Source: Streptomyces albireticuli
GTDB taxonomy: Bacteria; Actinomycetota; Actinomycetes; Streptomycetales; Streptomycetaceae
Assembly: GCF_002192455.1 (NCBI RefSeq)
Contig: NZ_CP021744.1
Span: 7,216,501-7,280,500 of the forward strand
Direction of reading: 5' to 3'
Length of the DNA: 64,000 bases
In this document: piece by piece, positions 9,154-17,189 of the stretch
How positions within the stretch are numbered: the stretch's first letter is position 1
Layout of the letters: the number at the start of each line of letters is the position of its first letter
Notes under the pieces: model-generated
Databases searched by the model: none
Told to the model about the DNA's origin: nothing
The model's input: only the letters and a program-made list of their open reading frames with translations
Made by a program: the position numbers and the translations under genes

Positions 9154-10377
9154 ATGCCCCTGGCCGTCTACATACTCGGCTTCGGAATCTTCACCCAAGG
9201 CACCTCGGAGTTCATGCTCTCCGGCCTGCTGCCCGCACTCGCCGACGACCTCGGGGTCTCCATCCCCGGAGCCGGGCTGCTGATCTCCGCCTTCGCCATC
9301 GGCATGGTCGTCGGCGCGCCCCTGCTGACGGTCGCCACCCTGAACTGGCCGCGCCGGACCGCTCTGGTCGCCCTGCAAGGGGTCTTCGTCGCCGCGCACG
9401 TCGTCGGCGCGCTCGCGCCGGGTTACGGGGTGCTGTTCGCCACCCGGGTCGTGGGCGCCCTGGCCTACGCCGGGTTCTGGGGCGTGGCCGTGACCACGGC
9501 CGTGGCCCTGGTGCCCGCGGAGGCCAGGAGCAAGGCCGTGGCCGTGGTCGGCGGCGGGCTCACGCTCGCCACCATCGTCGGGGTGCCGGCCGGCACCGTC
9601 CTCAGTCAGTTCTCCGGCTGGCGCGCGGCGTTCTGGGCCGTCGCGGCGGCGACCGTCGTCAGCCTGCTGTGCACCCTGGTGGCCGTCCCCGCCGGGAGCG
9701 CCGGCGAGCGGCCCCGGTCGGTCCGGGCCGAGCTGCGCGGCATGGCGCGGCCGCAGCTGTGGCTCTCGTACGCCGTCACGGCGTTCACCTTCGGCGCGGT
9801 CATCGTCACCTTCAGCTATCTGGCCTCGGTGCTCACCGACGTGAGCGGCCTGCCGGAGGGCTGGGTGCCCGCCGTGCTGGCGCTGTTCGGCGCCGGCGGG
9901 CTGATCGGCCTGGTGATCGGCGGCCGCACCGCCGCCACGCACCCGCTGGCCACGCTCGCCTGGGGGCTGGGCGCGCTCGTGGTCGTCTCGGCGCTGCTCG
10001 CGCTGACGGCGCGGCACCTGGCCGTCGCCGTCCCGCTGGTCTTCCTGCTCGGCGTGGCCGGGTACGTCACCAACCCCGCCCTCCAGTCGCGGGTGTTCCC
10101 CCTCGCCCCCGACGCCCCCACGCTGGCCGGCGCGACCAACACCTCGGCGTTCAACGTCGGCAACACCCTCGCGCCGATGCTGGGCGGGCTGGCCATCGAC
10201 GCCGGACTCGGCTTCGCGTCCGTGGCCTGGGTCGGCGCCGCGCTCGGCGCGGCCGGGTGCGCGGCCGTCCTGTGGGCCGGCCGTCTCCAGCGCGCCGGCC
10301 AGGCGGCGGTGACCGGGCGTACCGCGGTCCGCGAGGTGCCGGAGCCCCGCCCCGCGCCGGCCGGCCGGGGCCTCTGA
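9154..10377 (+). CDS. MFS drug efflux transporter, Cmx/CmrA (chloramphenicol) type
   Basis: 407 residues, about 12 membrane segments. The N-terminal run GFGIFTQGTSEFMLSGLLPA and RVVGALAYAGFWGVAV resemble the Cmx/CmrA chloramphenicol exporters of Streptomyces and Corynebacterium within the DHA1 drug:H+ antiporters. It probably exports a hydrophobic compound from the cytoplasm; the real substrate is not shown by sequence. The ATG at 9154 has GGAGGACG about 8 bases upstream. Two matching palindromes (9021-9042, 9085-9106) lie in the promoter region, and a TetR regulator is encoded immediately downstream on the same strand, a likely but unproven controller. Confidence 0.82.
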   Translation: MPLAVYILGFGIFTQGTSEFMLSGLLPALADDLGVSIPGAGLLISAFAIGMVVGAPLLTVATLNWPRRTALVALQGVFVAAHVVGALAPGYGVLFATRVVGALAYAGFWGVAVTTAVALVPAEARSKAVAVVGGGLTLATIVGVPAGTVLSQFSGWRAAFWAVAAATVVSLLCTLVAVPAGSAGERPRSVRAELRGMARPQLWLSYAVTAFTFGAVIVTFSYLASVLTDVSGLPEGWVPAVLALFGAGGLIGLVIGGRTAATHPLATLAWGLGALVVVSALLALTARHLAVAVPLVFLLGVAGYVTNPALQSRVFPLAPDAPTLAGATNTSAFNVGNTLAPMLGGLAIDAGLGFASVAWVGAALGAAGCAAVLWAGRLQRAGQAAVTGRTAVREVPEPRPAPAGRGL

Positions 10378-10451
10378 CCACCTCGTACGCCTCTGCCGCC
10401 GCCTCGGCCCCTTGGTTTCCGTAAACGCGTCGAACCCTTTAGCGTGTGGGC

Positions 10452-11030
10452 ATGGCCAGGCCGAGAGAATTCGACGAGAGCCGCGTCATCCGCGCGGCGA
10501 TGGAGACGTTCTGGCGGCACGGCTACGAGGGCACGTCCACCCGGGACCTCAGCAGGAGCACCGGGCTGGGACCGTCGAGCCTGTACAACACCTTCGGCGA
10601 CAAACGCGGGTTGTACCTGCGCGCCCTGCGCTGGTACCACGAGACGAGCACGGCCGACCAGATCGCGCTGCTCCGCTCGCCCGGCACCGCGAAGGACCGG
10701 CTGCGCGCCCTGATGGTCCAGGCCGTCGACGCGGACCTCGCGGGCACCGGGCAGGCCGGGTGCTTCGCCATCAACGCGGCCGTCGAGAGGGCGGCGGTGG
10801 ACCCGGACGTCAAGGAAGAGGCCGGCCGGACCTTCGCCCGCGTCGAGGAGGAGCTCCGCGCGGTCCTGGAGACCGGGCAGCGCTCCGGGGAGATCCGCGC
10901 CACGCGGGACGCCCGGAGCCTGGCCCGGCAGGTGCAGAGCGCGTACTACGGCCTGCGGATCCTGAGCCGTGTCCAGGACGACCGGGAGGTCCTGCTGGGC
11001 ATCGTCGAGAGCACGCTGGCCGACCTGTAG
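10452..11030 (+). CDS. TetR-family transcriptional regulator
   Basis: 192 residues from ATG 10452 (a GTG two codons upstream at 10446 is the alternative). The N-terminal helix-turn-helix reads TSTRDLSRSTGLGPSSLYNT followed by FGDKRGLYLRAL, a standard TetR DNA-binding domain. The C-terminal ligand domain includes the cysteine-bearing stretch AGCFAINAAVE, seen in the YxaF/LmrA-like group. No ribosome binding site is visible before the ATG and TTTAGC lies close upstream, so the message may be leaderless. It sits 74 bases after the efflux gene and may repress it. Confidence 0.82.
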   Translation: MARPREFDESRVIRAAMETFWRHGYEGTSTRDLSRSTGLGPSSLYNTFGDKRGLYLRALRWYHETSTADQIALLRSPGTAKDRLRALMVQAVDADLAGTGQAGCFAINAAVERAAVDPDVKEEAGRTFARVEEELRAVLETGQRSGEIRATRDARSLARQVQSAYYGLRILSRVQDDREVLLGIVESTLADL

Positions 11031-11155
11031 CCGCCCCGCTCCACCCCCGCGTTCCGGCCCGCGCGATCGGCTCATACCTTTCTGGCGGCGGACCGCGCCC
11101 TGCGCTTGAATCCGGGACCACATCGGAGCGCCGCGGCGTACGAAGGGGTGGGGGC

Positions 11156-12106
11156 GTGGCAGGCATGGACACGCGCACGCGCGCCGGGTCACCGGCCGCC
11201 GACCCGGTGCCGCTGCACCGGCTGGGGGTCCCGCGGCCGTCGGTGCCGCCCTTCGCCATGGGGTCCTTCGACGTCTTCGGGCCCGACTCCCGGGCGGGCT
11301 ACCCGCACCGGCACACCTTCTACGAGATAGTCCATGTGACCGGCGGCTCGGGCGCCCACGTCGTCGACCTCGTCCGCCGGCCGCTCGACCCGCCGCACCT
11401 GGGCTTCCTGCTGCCCGGCCAGGTGCACTACTGGGAGCGGGTCTCCGGGCTGCGCGGCGTGGTGATGCTGTTCACCGAGGACTTCCTGCTCTCCCGCCCC
11501 GGCGACCGGCAGCTCCTGCGCGCCCTCGGCGAACGGCCGTGGCTGGACCTGCCCCGGGGGCCGAACGGCGAGGACACCGCGGGGCTCGGCCGGCTGGTCC
11601 GGGCGATGGGGCGGGAGTTCACCGCCAAGGCGGACGGCTACGCGTCCGTGCTGGAGGCGTATCTGCACATCCTGCTCGTGCGCGCGCTGCGCCTGCCCGG
11701 CGCGACGGGCCCCGGGCCCGGCACCGGCCGGGCAGCGGCGGTCTCCCGGGAGTTCGGCCTGCTCCTCACCGCGACCGCCGGGGCCGAGCGGTCGGTCGGG
11801 GCGTACGCCGCGCGCCTCGGGGTCTCGGTCGGCTATCTGAACGAGGCCGTCAAGCAGACCACGGGACGGACGCCCGGGGAGCTGGTCCGCGCCACGCGGA
11901 CCCTGGAGGCCAAGCGGCTGCTGACCGGTTCCGCCCTCACCGTCGGCCAGGTCGCCCGCCGGGTGGGGTTCACGGACCCCGCGTACTTCTGCCGCTTCTT
12001 CCGGCGCGAGACGGGGGTCAGTCCCGGGGACTTCCGCCGTACGGCCGGAGGGAATCACCACGTTCACCGAACGGAGTCCATCGATCCGCACGGCCCGCGT
12101 CCCTAG
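11156..12106 (+). CDS. AraC-family transcriptional regulator
   Basis: 316 residues from GTG 11156 (AAGGGG 8 bases upstream); ATG 11165 is an alternative start. The N-terminal half is a cupin-like sensor domain (HRHTFYEIVHVTGGSG near residue 50). The C-terminal ~100 residues carry two helix-turn-helix units, including YAARLGVSVGYLNEAVKQTT and IS-like VARRVGFTDPAYFCRFFRR, typical of AraC/XylS activators. It lies 38 bases upstream of the dioxygenase gene on the same strand, so it may control it, though the ligand is unknown. Confidence 0.85.
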   Translation: MAGMDTRTRAGSPAADPVPLHRLGVPRPSVPPFAMGSFDVFGPDSRAGYPHRHTFYEIVHVTGGSGAHVVDLVRRPLDPPHLGFLLPGQVHYWERVSGLRGVVMLFTEDFLLSRPGDRQLLRALGERPWLDLPRGPNGEDTAGLGRLVRAMGREFTAKADGYASVLEAYLHILLVRALRLPGATGPGPGTGRAAAVSREFGLLLTATAGAERSVGAYAARLGVSVGYLNEAVKQTTGRTPGELVRATRTLEAKRLLTGSALTVGQVARRVGFTDPAYFCRFFRRETGVSPGDFRRTAGGNHHVHRTESIDPHGPRP

Positions 12107-12144
12107 GTTCGTCAGCGAGCCAACTCACCCCCAGGAGGCGGACC

Positions 12145-12858
12145 ATGACGGACGAGCACGGCGCCGAAGGCGGCATAGGAAGCACCGGCGGACCCGGAGG
12201 CATCGACGGCATCGGCGCGGCGGCCGTGGGACGGCGGCCGGTCAGCCGTAAGACCCTGCTCAAGGCGGCGCTCGTCGCGGTGCCGGTACCCGCGCTGCTC
12301 GGCGGCGGCGCGGCGCTCGCGCGCGACCACCGGCCCTCGGACGCGCCCCTGGAGCCCACACCGTTCTGCGACGACGGGGACGACCCGACGCCACCGCAGA
12401 CCGAGGGCCCGTACTTCAAGCCGAACTCCCCGGAGCGCGCCTCCCTGCTGGAGCCCGGGACCCGGGGCACCCGGCTCACGGTCTCCGGTTTCGTCTTCGG
12501 GCTCACCTGCCTGCCGGTCGCGCACGCCCTGATGGACTTCTGGCAGGCGGACGACGCGGGCGCGTACGACAACCGGGGCTTCCGGATGAGAGGCCATCAA
12601 TATACGGACGCGCGCGGGGCGTTCACCCTGACGACCATCGTGCCGGGCCTCTACCCGGGCCGCACCCGCCACCTCCACGTCAAGGTCCAGGCGCCCGGCG
12701 GCCGGATCCTCACGACCCAGCTCTACTTCCCCGGGGAGCCGCGCAACAACACCGACCCGATCTTCAACCCGGCGCTGCTGATGAACGTCCGCCAGGCCGG
12801 GCCGGCGAAACAGGCGACCTTCGACTTCGTCATCACCCCCGGCCGGCGCGGGCGGTAG
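12145..12858 (+). CDS. Exported intradiol ring-cleavage dioxygenase-like protein
   Basis: 237 residues from ATG 12145 with AGGAGG upstream. An N-terminal RRPVSRKTLLKAAL followed by a hydrophobic stretch looks like a Tat-type signal. The catalytic core has the intradiol dioxygenase pattern TEGPYFKP, then GAYDN, GLYPGR and RHLHVKV, giving the Tyr/Tyr/His/His ligands for a non-haem Fe(III). Cytoplasmic relatives cleave catechol or protocatechuate between the hydroxyls; exported actinobacterial members are poorly characterised. It follows the AraC gene by 38 bases. Confidence 0.8.
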   Translation: MTDEHGAEGGIGSTGGPGGIDGIGAAAVGRRPVSRKTLLKAALVAVPVPALLGGGAALARDHRPSDAPLEPTPFCDDGDDPTPPQTEGPYFKPNSPERASLLEPGTRGTRLTVSGFVFGLTCLPVAHALMDFWQADDAGAYDNRGFRMRGHQYTDARGAFTLTTIVPGLYPGRTRHLHVKVQAPGGRILTTQLYFPGEPRNNTDPIFNPALLMNVRQAGPAKQATFDFVITPGRRGR

Positions 12859-12867
12859 GGCGCCGGC

Positions 12868-12897
12868 GGCTCCCGGGGGCCCCACACCCCGGGAGCC
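12868..12897. terminator. Bidirectional terminator hairpin between convergent genes
   Basis: Perfect 11-bp arms GGCTCCCGGGG / CCCCGGGAGCC, 8-base loop, placed between the dioxygenase stop and the stop of the convergent GntR-TetR gene. Confidence 0.6.
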
Positions 12898-12919
12898 CGC
12901 GGTCGTACGCGGCGGGAGC

Positions 12920-13918
12920 CTACGGCCGGGCCCGCCGCGGGTCCTCGATCAGCGCGGTCAGGCCGTCGAGCATCGAGGTGAGGCCGAGCTCGAACATCGC
13001 GTCGAGGCGCAGGTCGTACCCCTCGTCCCCGAAGGACCCGAGCACCTTGGCGAACGTCGGGAACCGGCCGGAGGCGACGAGTGCGGCGTAGGCGGCGGTC
13101 TGGGAGTCCATCCACTGCTCGTCCGTCAGCCCGGTGGTGCTCGCCGCCTGGGCCTCCCGCTCCAGGTGGACGGCGGTGCCCTGGATGTAGCTGTAGATCA
13201 GCGCGTTGAGGTCCAGCATGGTCGCCGGGTCGAGGCCGTGGCCGTCGAGGGCGCCGAGCATCCACTCGGAGTAGGCGATCAGCGAGGGGACGGCCAGCGG
13301 GCGGGTGAGGGGCCCGATCTGCGCGAGCCAGGGGTGTGCGCGGTGCAGCGCCCACAGCGTGCGCGCCCCCAGCTCCAGCCGGCTCCGCCAGCCGGCCGGG
13401 GCGTCGCGGGGGTACTCCGCCTCCGCGAGCACGGCGTCGGCCATGAGGGACACCAGGTCGTCCTTGCTGTTCACGTAGCGGTACGGCGACATGGCGGCGA
13501 CCCCGAGCCGGGCGGCGACCCCGCGCATGGACAGGGCGGCCAGCCCCTCGGAGTCGGCGAGGGCGACGGCCGCGCCCACGACGCGGTCGCGGGTCAGCTC
13601 ACGGTCGTGCGCGGGTGCGGACCCGGACGGGGACGCGGTCCTCGCGGCGGTGCGCGCGTGCTCGTCCGGGGACGTGCGCGCGGGGCCGCCGCCGCCCCGC
13701 TCGGCGACCACGGTGCCGACCCGCGGCCGGGCCTCCACGAGGCCCTCCTGCCGCAGGGCGGTCAGGACCTTGGTGGCGGTGGCGAGCGCGACGTTCCACT
13801 CCTGGGCGATCCGCCGGGTCGACGGGACGCGGTCGCCGGGGGAGAGTTCGCCGTCCGCGATGCGCCGCCGGAGCTCGGCGGCGATGCGCAGGTACGGCGG
13901 AACGTTTTTTTCGGCCAC
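12920..13918 (-). CDS. Two-headed regulator: GntR helix-turn-helix fused to a TetR repressor
   Basis: 332 residues. Residues 1-70 form a winged helix of the GntR type (PPYLRIAAELRRRIADGEL, then STRRIAQEWNVALATATKV). A flexible 35-residue linker rich in Ala, Ser and Pro follows. From about residue 105 a complete TetR repressor begins (LTRDRVVGAAVALADSEGL, then MRGVAARLGVAAMSPYRYV) with a TetR_C-type ligand domain. Such fusions occur in actinobacteria; their ligands are mostly unknown. The gene is divergent from an FAD monooxygenase across a gap with two different palindrome types. That suggests autoregulation and control of the oxygenase. GTG start at 13918. Confidence 0.85.
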   Translation of the reverse strand: MAEKNVPPYLRIAAELRRRIADGELSPGDRVPSTRRIAQEWNVALATATKVLTALRQEGLVEARPRVGTVVAERGGGGPARTSPDEHARTAARTASPSGSAPAHDRELTRDRVVGAAVALADSEGLAALSMRGVAARLGVAAMSPYRYVNSKDDLVSLMADAVLAEAEYPRDAPAGWRSRLELGARTLWALHRAHPWLAQIGPLTRPLAVPSLIAYSEWMLGALDGHGLDPATMLDLNALIYSYIQGTAVHLEREAQAASTTGLTDEQWMDSQTAAYAALVASGRFPTFAKVLGSFGDEGYDLRLDAMFELGLTSMLDGLTALIEDPRRARP

Positions 13919-13936
13919 GGAGGGACTCCTTCATCC

Positions 13937-13948
13937 TGTACTAGTACA
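13937..13948. promoter_or_regulatory. GntR-type palindrome next to the regulator start
   Basis: Perfect 12-bp palindrome TGTACTAGTACA, 18 bases upstream of the regulator's start codon. GntR-family sites are often GTxxxxAC palindromes of this type. Confidence 0.55.
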
Positions 13949-13979
13949 CAGGCTAGCAGGGGAGACACGCGTCTCCGGC

Positions 13980-14001
13980 GGGTCTGTACTAGCTCAGACC
14001 C
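13980..14001. promoter_or_regulatory. Inverted repeat containing a second TGTACTAG half-site
   Basis: Arms GGGTCTG and CAGACCC around TACTAGCT. The internal 12-mer at 13985-13996 (TGTACTAGCTCA) matches the palindrome at 13937 in 10 of 12 positions, 48 bp away. Confidence 0.45.
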
Positions 14002-14039
14002 TGGCTTATGCCTGGATGGCAGGGCTTGGCGGGCCTGCG

Positions 14040-14073
14040 TGTACGGCGTACATTCAGAAGCATACGTCGTACA
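14040..14073. promoter_or_regulatory. Paired TACGnCGTA palindromes before the FAD monooxygenase
   Basis: TGTACGGCGTACA (14040-14052) and CATACGTCGTACA (14061-14073) share the odd palindrome TACGnCGTA. Their centres are 21 bp apart, two helical turns. The pair ends 14 bases before the start codon of the monooxygenase and differs from the TACTAG-type sites nearer the regulator gene. Confidence 0.55.
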
Positions 14074-14087
14074 GAAAGGTGATTCCC

Positions 14088-15200
14088 ATGAAGACCGTCC
14101 TCGTTTCCGGGGCCGGCGTCGCCGGCCTCACGCTCGCCTACTGGCTCCGCCGCAACGGCTTCGCCCCGACCGTCGTCGAGCGGGCCCCCGCCGTGCGCCC
14201 CGGCGGCCAGGCGATAGACGTCCGCGGCGTCGCCCTGGACGTCCTCGACCGGGCCGGGATCCTGGAGGAGGCGCGCGGCGCCCGCACCCGGCTGCGCGGC
14301 ATGTCGATGCTCGGCCCCGAGGGCGACGAGCGGTGGCGCTCCACCGAGATGACCTTCAGCGGCGGGCGGCTGGACAGCGCCGACATCGAGCTCCTGCGCG
14401 AGGACCTCACCGGGCTGCTCCACCGGCGGGCGCTCGACGAGGGGGTGGAGTTCCGCTACGACGACTCCGTCGCCGCGCTCGACGAGCGGGCGGACGGGGT
14501 GCGGGTCACCTTCGAGCGGGGCGCGGCGCGGACGTTCGGCCTCGTGGTGGGCGCGGACGGCCTGCACTCGAATGTGCGGCGGCTGGCCTTCGGGCCGGAG
14601 GAGCGGTACGTACGGCACCTCGGCGCGTACCTGACGGTGTTCAGCACCGACAACTTCCTGGACCTCGACGACTGGGAGGTCTGGCTCACCGAGGACTCCG
14701 TGAGCTACTGCGTCTACCCCGTGCGCGCCAACAGCGAGCTGCGGGCCACGCTGGGCTTCCGGTCGGAGCCGGTCGCCTACGACCACCGCGACGCCGAGCG
14801 GCAGAAGGCGCTCATGGCGGAGCGGCTGGCGCATGTGGGCTGGGAGACCCCGCGGTTGCTGGAGGCGATGCGGAACGCGCCCGACTTCTACTTCGACGCG
14901 ATGGCCCAGATCCGCATGGACCGCTGGACCACCGGCCGGGTGGCCCTCGTGGGCGACGCGGGCCACAGCGCCTCCCCCCTCTCCGGCCAGGGCACGAGCC
15001 TGGCCCTCGTGGGCGCGTACGTCCTGGCCGCCGAACTCGGCCGGACGCCCGGCGAGCACACCGCCGCGTTCGCCCGCTACGAGGCCCGCATGCGGCCGTT
15101 CGTCGCCCTCAACCAGGCGCTCGTGGACGAGAACCCGGGCGGAATGCCGCCGGAGGAGTCCCTGGAGAAGGCCAAGAACGGCATCGCGCTGGACGGGTGA
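14088..15200 (+). CDS. FAD-dependent monooxygenase (PHBH/Tet(X)-like)
   Basis: 370 residues from ATG 14088 (AGAAAGGTG upstream). The N-terminal Rossmann motif is GAGVAGLTLAYWLRR, followed by the ERAP acidic end. The GADGLHSNVRR motif and the second FAD motif GDAGHSASPLSGQGTSLA are present, as in class A flavin hydroxylases. These enzymes use NAD(P)H and O2 to hydroxylate aromatic or polycyclic compounds, and relatives inactivate antibiotics such as tetracyclines or rifamycins. The divergent drug-sensor-like GntR-TetR regulator fits a detoxification role. The substrate is unknown. Confidence 0.84.
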   Translation: MKTVLVSGAGVAGLTLAYWLRRNGFAPTVVERAPAVRPGGQAIDVRGVALDVLDRAGILEEARGARTRLRGMSMLGPEGDERWRSTEMTFSGGRLDSADIELLREDLTGLLHRRALDEGVEFRYDDSVAALDERADGVRVTFERGAARTFGLVVGADGLHSNVRRLAFGPEERYVRHLGAYLTVFSTDNFLDLDDWEVWLTEDSVSYCVYPVRANSELRATLGFRSEPVAYDHRDAERQKALMAERLAHVGWETPRLLEAMRNAPDFYFDAMAQIRMDRWTTGRVALVGDAGHSASPLSGQGTSLALVGAYVLAAELGRTPGEHTAAFARYEARMRPFVALNQALVDENPGGMPPEESLEKAKNGIALDG

Positions 15201-15358
15201 CGGAGCGCGGGGGCGAGGCGCGGGACGTCACCCGGCACCGCGGCCGTCCGTGTCCCGTGGGGCCGACGCGTACGCGCGTGATTGCGGAGGGAGCTGAGGG
15301 TGCGTCATGGTCGGGGAAGCAGGATGACACGCGTTCTCGACGACGGAACGGATGGACC

Positions 15359-15805
15359 ATGCCTCTTGAGGGTGAGTACGAGCCCAGCCCGGCGGACTGG
15401 GTGCGGGAGCAGGTCGAGCTCTTCGAGGGCTCCGGCGGCACCGAGGGGACGACGTTGCGGGGGATGCCCGTCGTGATCCTCACGACGCTCGGGGCCAGGA
15501 GCGGCAAGATTCGCAAGACGCCCCTGATGCGGGTCGAGCACGACGGCGCGTACGCCGTGGTCGCCTCGCAGGGCGGCGCGCCCAAGCACCCGGTCTGGTA
15601 CCACAACCTCGTCGCCGACCCCAGGGCCGAGCTCCAGGACGGGCCCGTGCGGCGGGACGTGACCGCACGGGAGGTCACCGGCGCGGAGAAGGCGCTGTGG
15701 TGGGAGCGCGCGGTCGCCGCGTACCCGGACTACGCCGACTACCAGGCGAAGACGGAGCGCGAGATCCCCGTCCTCGTCCTGGAGCCCGCCGCGTCCCCCC
15801 ACTGA
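15359..15805 (+). CDS. Ddn-like deazaflavin (F420)-dependent nitroreductase-family protein
   Basis: 148 residues from ATG 15359. It contains the split-barrel signature of the Ddn/FDOR-A group: VVILTTLGARSGKIRKTPL, then YAVVASQGGAPKHPVWYHNL and ADPRAELQDG. Mycobacterial relatives use reduced F420 to reduce quinones or nitro compounds at the membrane surface. It is 158 bases downstream of the FAD monooxygenase, on the same strand, and may share its detoxification role. No strong ribosome binding site was seen; the start is set by homology to the usual family length of about 145-150 residues. Confidence 0.82.
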   Translation: MPLEGEYEPSPADWVREQVELFEGSGGTEGTTLRGMPVVILTTLGARSGKIRKTPLMRVEHDGAYAVVASQGGAPKHPVWYHNLVADPRAELQDGPVRRDVTAREVTGAEKALWWERAVAAYPDYADYQAKTEREIPVLVLEPAASPH

Positions 15806-15840
15806 GCCGGTCCGGCGGCCCGCGGGCCGCCGCCCGTCCG

Positions 15841-15869
15841 GGTGCCGTCCGCCCGTGGCGGACGGCACC
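15841..15869 (+). terminator. Terminator hairpin after the Ddn-like gene
   Basis: Perfect 12-bp arms GGTGCCGTCCGC / GCGGACGGCACC with a 5-base loop, 35 bases after the stop codon. Confidence 0.6.
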
Positions 15870-15918
15870 GGCGGGTGGGCTATGTTGAGCGGAAATCGGA
15901 GGAGAGGGAGGCACGCCG

Positions 15919-16842
15919 GTGCCATCAGGGCAGCAGGCACGCGCGCAGGCGTCCGCGATCACGCCGGGCACGCGGTCCCCGGCGGCGGAGCCGCCCGCCG
16001 CGGAGAAGATCCGCGCCCTGTTCGGCGGCCACCGGCTGTCCCCCGCGCAACGGCGCATCGCGCAGTACATCACCGACCACCTCACCGAGGCCGCGTTCCT
16101 GTCGATCACGGACCTCGCCGAGCGGGTGGGCGTCAGCCAGCCGTCGGTGACCCGGTTCGCGTCCTCGCTGGGGTTCAGCGGGTACCCCGCGCTCCGGGAG
16201 GCGCTCCAGCCCATCGCGCTGCGCGCGGTCGCCGGCGCGCCGGGCGCCAGGGAGGAGGTCCGCCGCAACGAGCTCCAGGCGGCCGTCGACGCCGAGATCG
16301 CGAACCTGGAGCACCTGCGCCGCGTGTTCGCCGACGCCGACCAGGTCCTCGACATCGGCCGCGAACTCGCCACATCGGTCCCGCTGACCGTCCTCGGCCT
16401 GCGGATCTCCGTCTCCCTGGCGGAGTACTTCGCCTACGCGGCCCGGCGGATCCACCCGGACGTGCGCCTGGTGTCCCGCGGCGGCAGCGTCGCCTACGAC
16501 GCGCTGCTCCAGTCCCGGGAGGCGGGCGGCACCTGGGTGCTCGCCTTCGCGATGCCGCGGCACGCCAAGGAGACCCTGGCCGCGATGCGGGCCGCGCGCA
16601 GCACCGGCCTGCGCGTCGCGCTGATCACCGACCTGACGCTGGGGCCGCTCGTGGAGGAGGCCGACGTGGCGCTCACCGCCGGCACCGGCTCGCGCCTCGT
16701 CTTCGACTCGTACGCCGCCCCGGGGATCCTCTCGGCGGCCCTCCTCCAGGCGATGGCCGACGCGGACCCCGAGCGCACCCAGCTCCGCCTGGAGAAGTAC
16801 GAGCAGGCCGCCGACCAGCACGATTTCTTCCTGGACTCCTGA
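15919..16842 (+). CDS. RpiR/MurR-family transcriptional regulator (HTH + SIS)
   Basis: 307 residues, GTG start at 15919 with GGAGAGGGAGG upstream. The N-terminal HTH_6 domain reads LSPAQRRIAQYITDH, then ITDLAERVGVSQPSVTRFAS and LGFSGYPALREAL. A SIS sugar-phosphate-binding domain covers about residues 130-270 (for example VSRGGSVAYDALLQ and LALITDL-like strands). RpiR proteins repress or activate sugar or amino-sugar catabolism in response to a phosphorylated sugar. No catabolic operon is adjacent; two AT-rich palindromes just downstream (16917-16963) may be its targets. Confidence 0.85.
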   Translation: MPSGQQARAQASAITPGTRSPAAEPPAAEKIRALFGGHRLSPAQRRIAQYITDHLTEAAFLSITDLAERVGVSQPSVTRFASSLGFSGYPALREALQPIALRAVAGAPGAREEVRRNELQAAVDAEIANLEHLRRVFADADQVLDIGRELATSVPLTVLGLRISVSLAEYFAYAARRIHPDVRLVSRGGSVAYDALLQSREAGGTWVLAFAMPRHAKETLAAMRAARSTGLRVALITDLTLGPLVEEADVALTAGTGSRLVFDSYAAPGILSAALLQAMADADPERTQLRLEKYEQAADQHDFFLDS

Positions 16843-16916
16843 CCCGGCGCCGGCGCCGGACCGGCTGAGCCCGGCCGCCGCACCGGGTGTCACCGGGGTT
16901 TTCCGCCCCAAACACA

Positions 16917-16932
16917 CATGAAATTTTTCATG
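16917..16932. promoter_or_regulatory. Palindrome CATGAAA-TT-TTTCATG, candidate RpiR operator
   Basis: Perfect 7-bp arms with a 2-base spacer, 75 bases after the RpiR gene. The GAAAnnTTTC core resembles operators described for RpiR/SIS regulators. Confidence 0.5.
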
Positions 16933-16949
16933 CACTTGCTTACTTGGCG

Positions 16950-16963
16950 GTAAATATATTTAC
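16950..16963. promoter_or_regulatory. Perfect palindrome GTAAATATATTTAC
   Basis: 14-bp perfect palindrome 17 bases after the CATGAAA palindrome. A TTGCTT (16936-16941) lies just upstream, so a promoter may overlap. The binding protein is unknown. Confidence 0.5.
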
Positions 16964-17189
16964 TTCGTGGGCACCCCCGGGCCCCTGAAGCGGCGGCCCC
17001 GGGACATGGACGAACATCCAGGGACGACACCTCCTCGTCGGCCCCCGGTGTTCCGTTCGGGCGCTCCGCCCCCTCGGACGCCCCCGGCGGCCCCGGTCTA
17101 CCCCCTGGGCCGGGACCGCCGGCCGCAAACGGACCCCCTCAAGGGGGTACGGACGTGCGCCGCGGAGCCGCCGCGTACAGGCTGGTCCC

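Larger units (their letters stand above)
16843..17189. other. Intergenic region, 347 bases, with AT-rich palindromes and no gene
   Basis: An AT-rich island at 16910-16965 contrasts sharply with the GC-rich surroundings and contains two palindromes (listed separately). The rest is GC-rich leader to the patatin-like gene. No coding frame with a ribosome binding site was found. Confidence 0.5.

Noticed and set aside
13961..13976. Inverted repeat GGAGAC-N4-GTCTCC in the GntR-TetR promoter region as a third operator
   Set aside because: Single occurrence, no relation to the other two site types; may be chance in GC-rich DNA.
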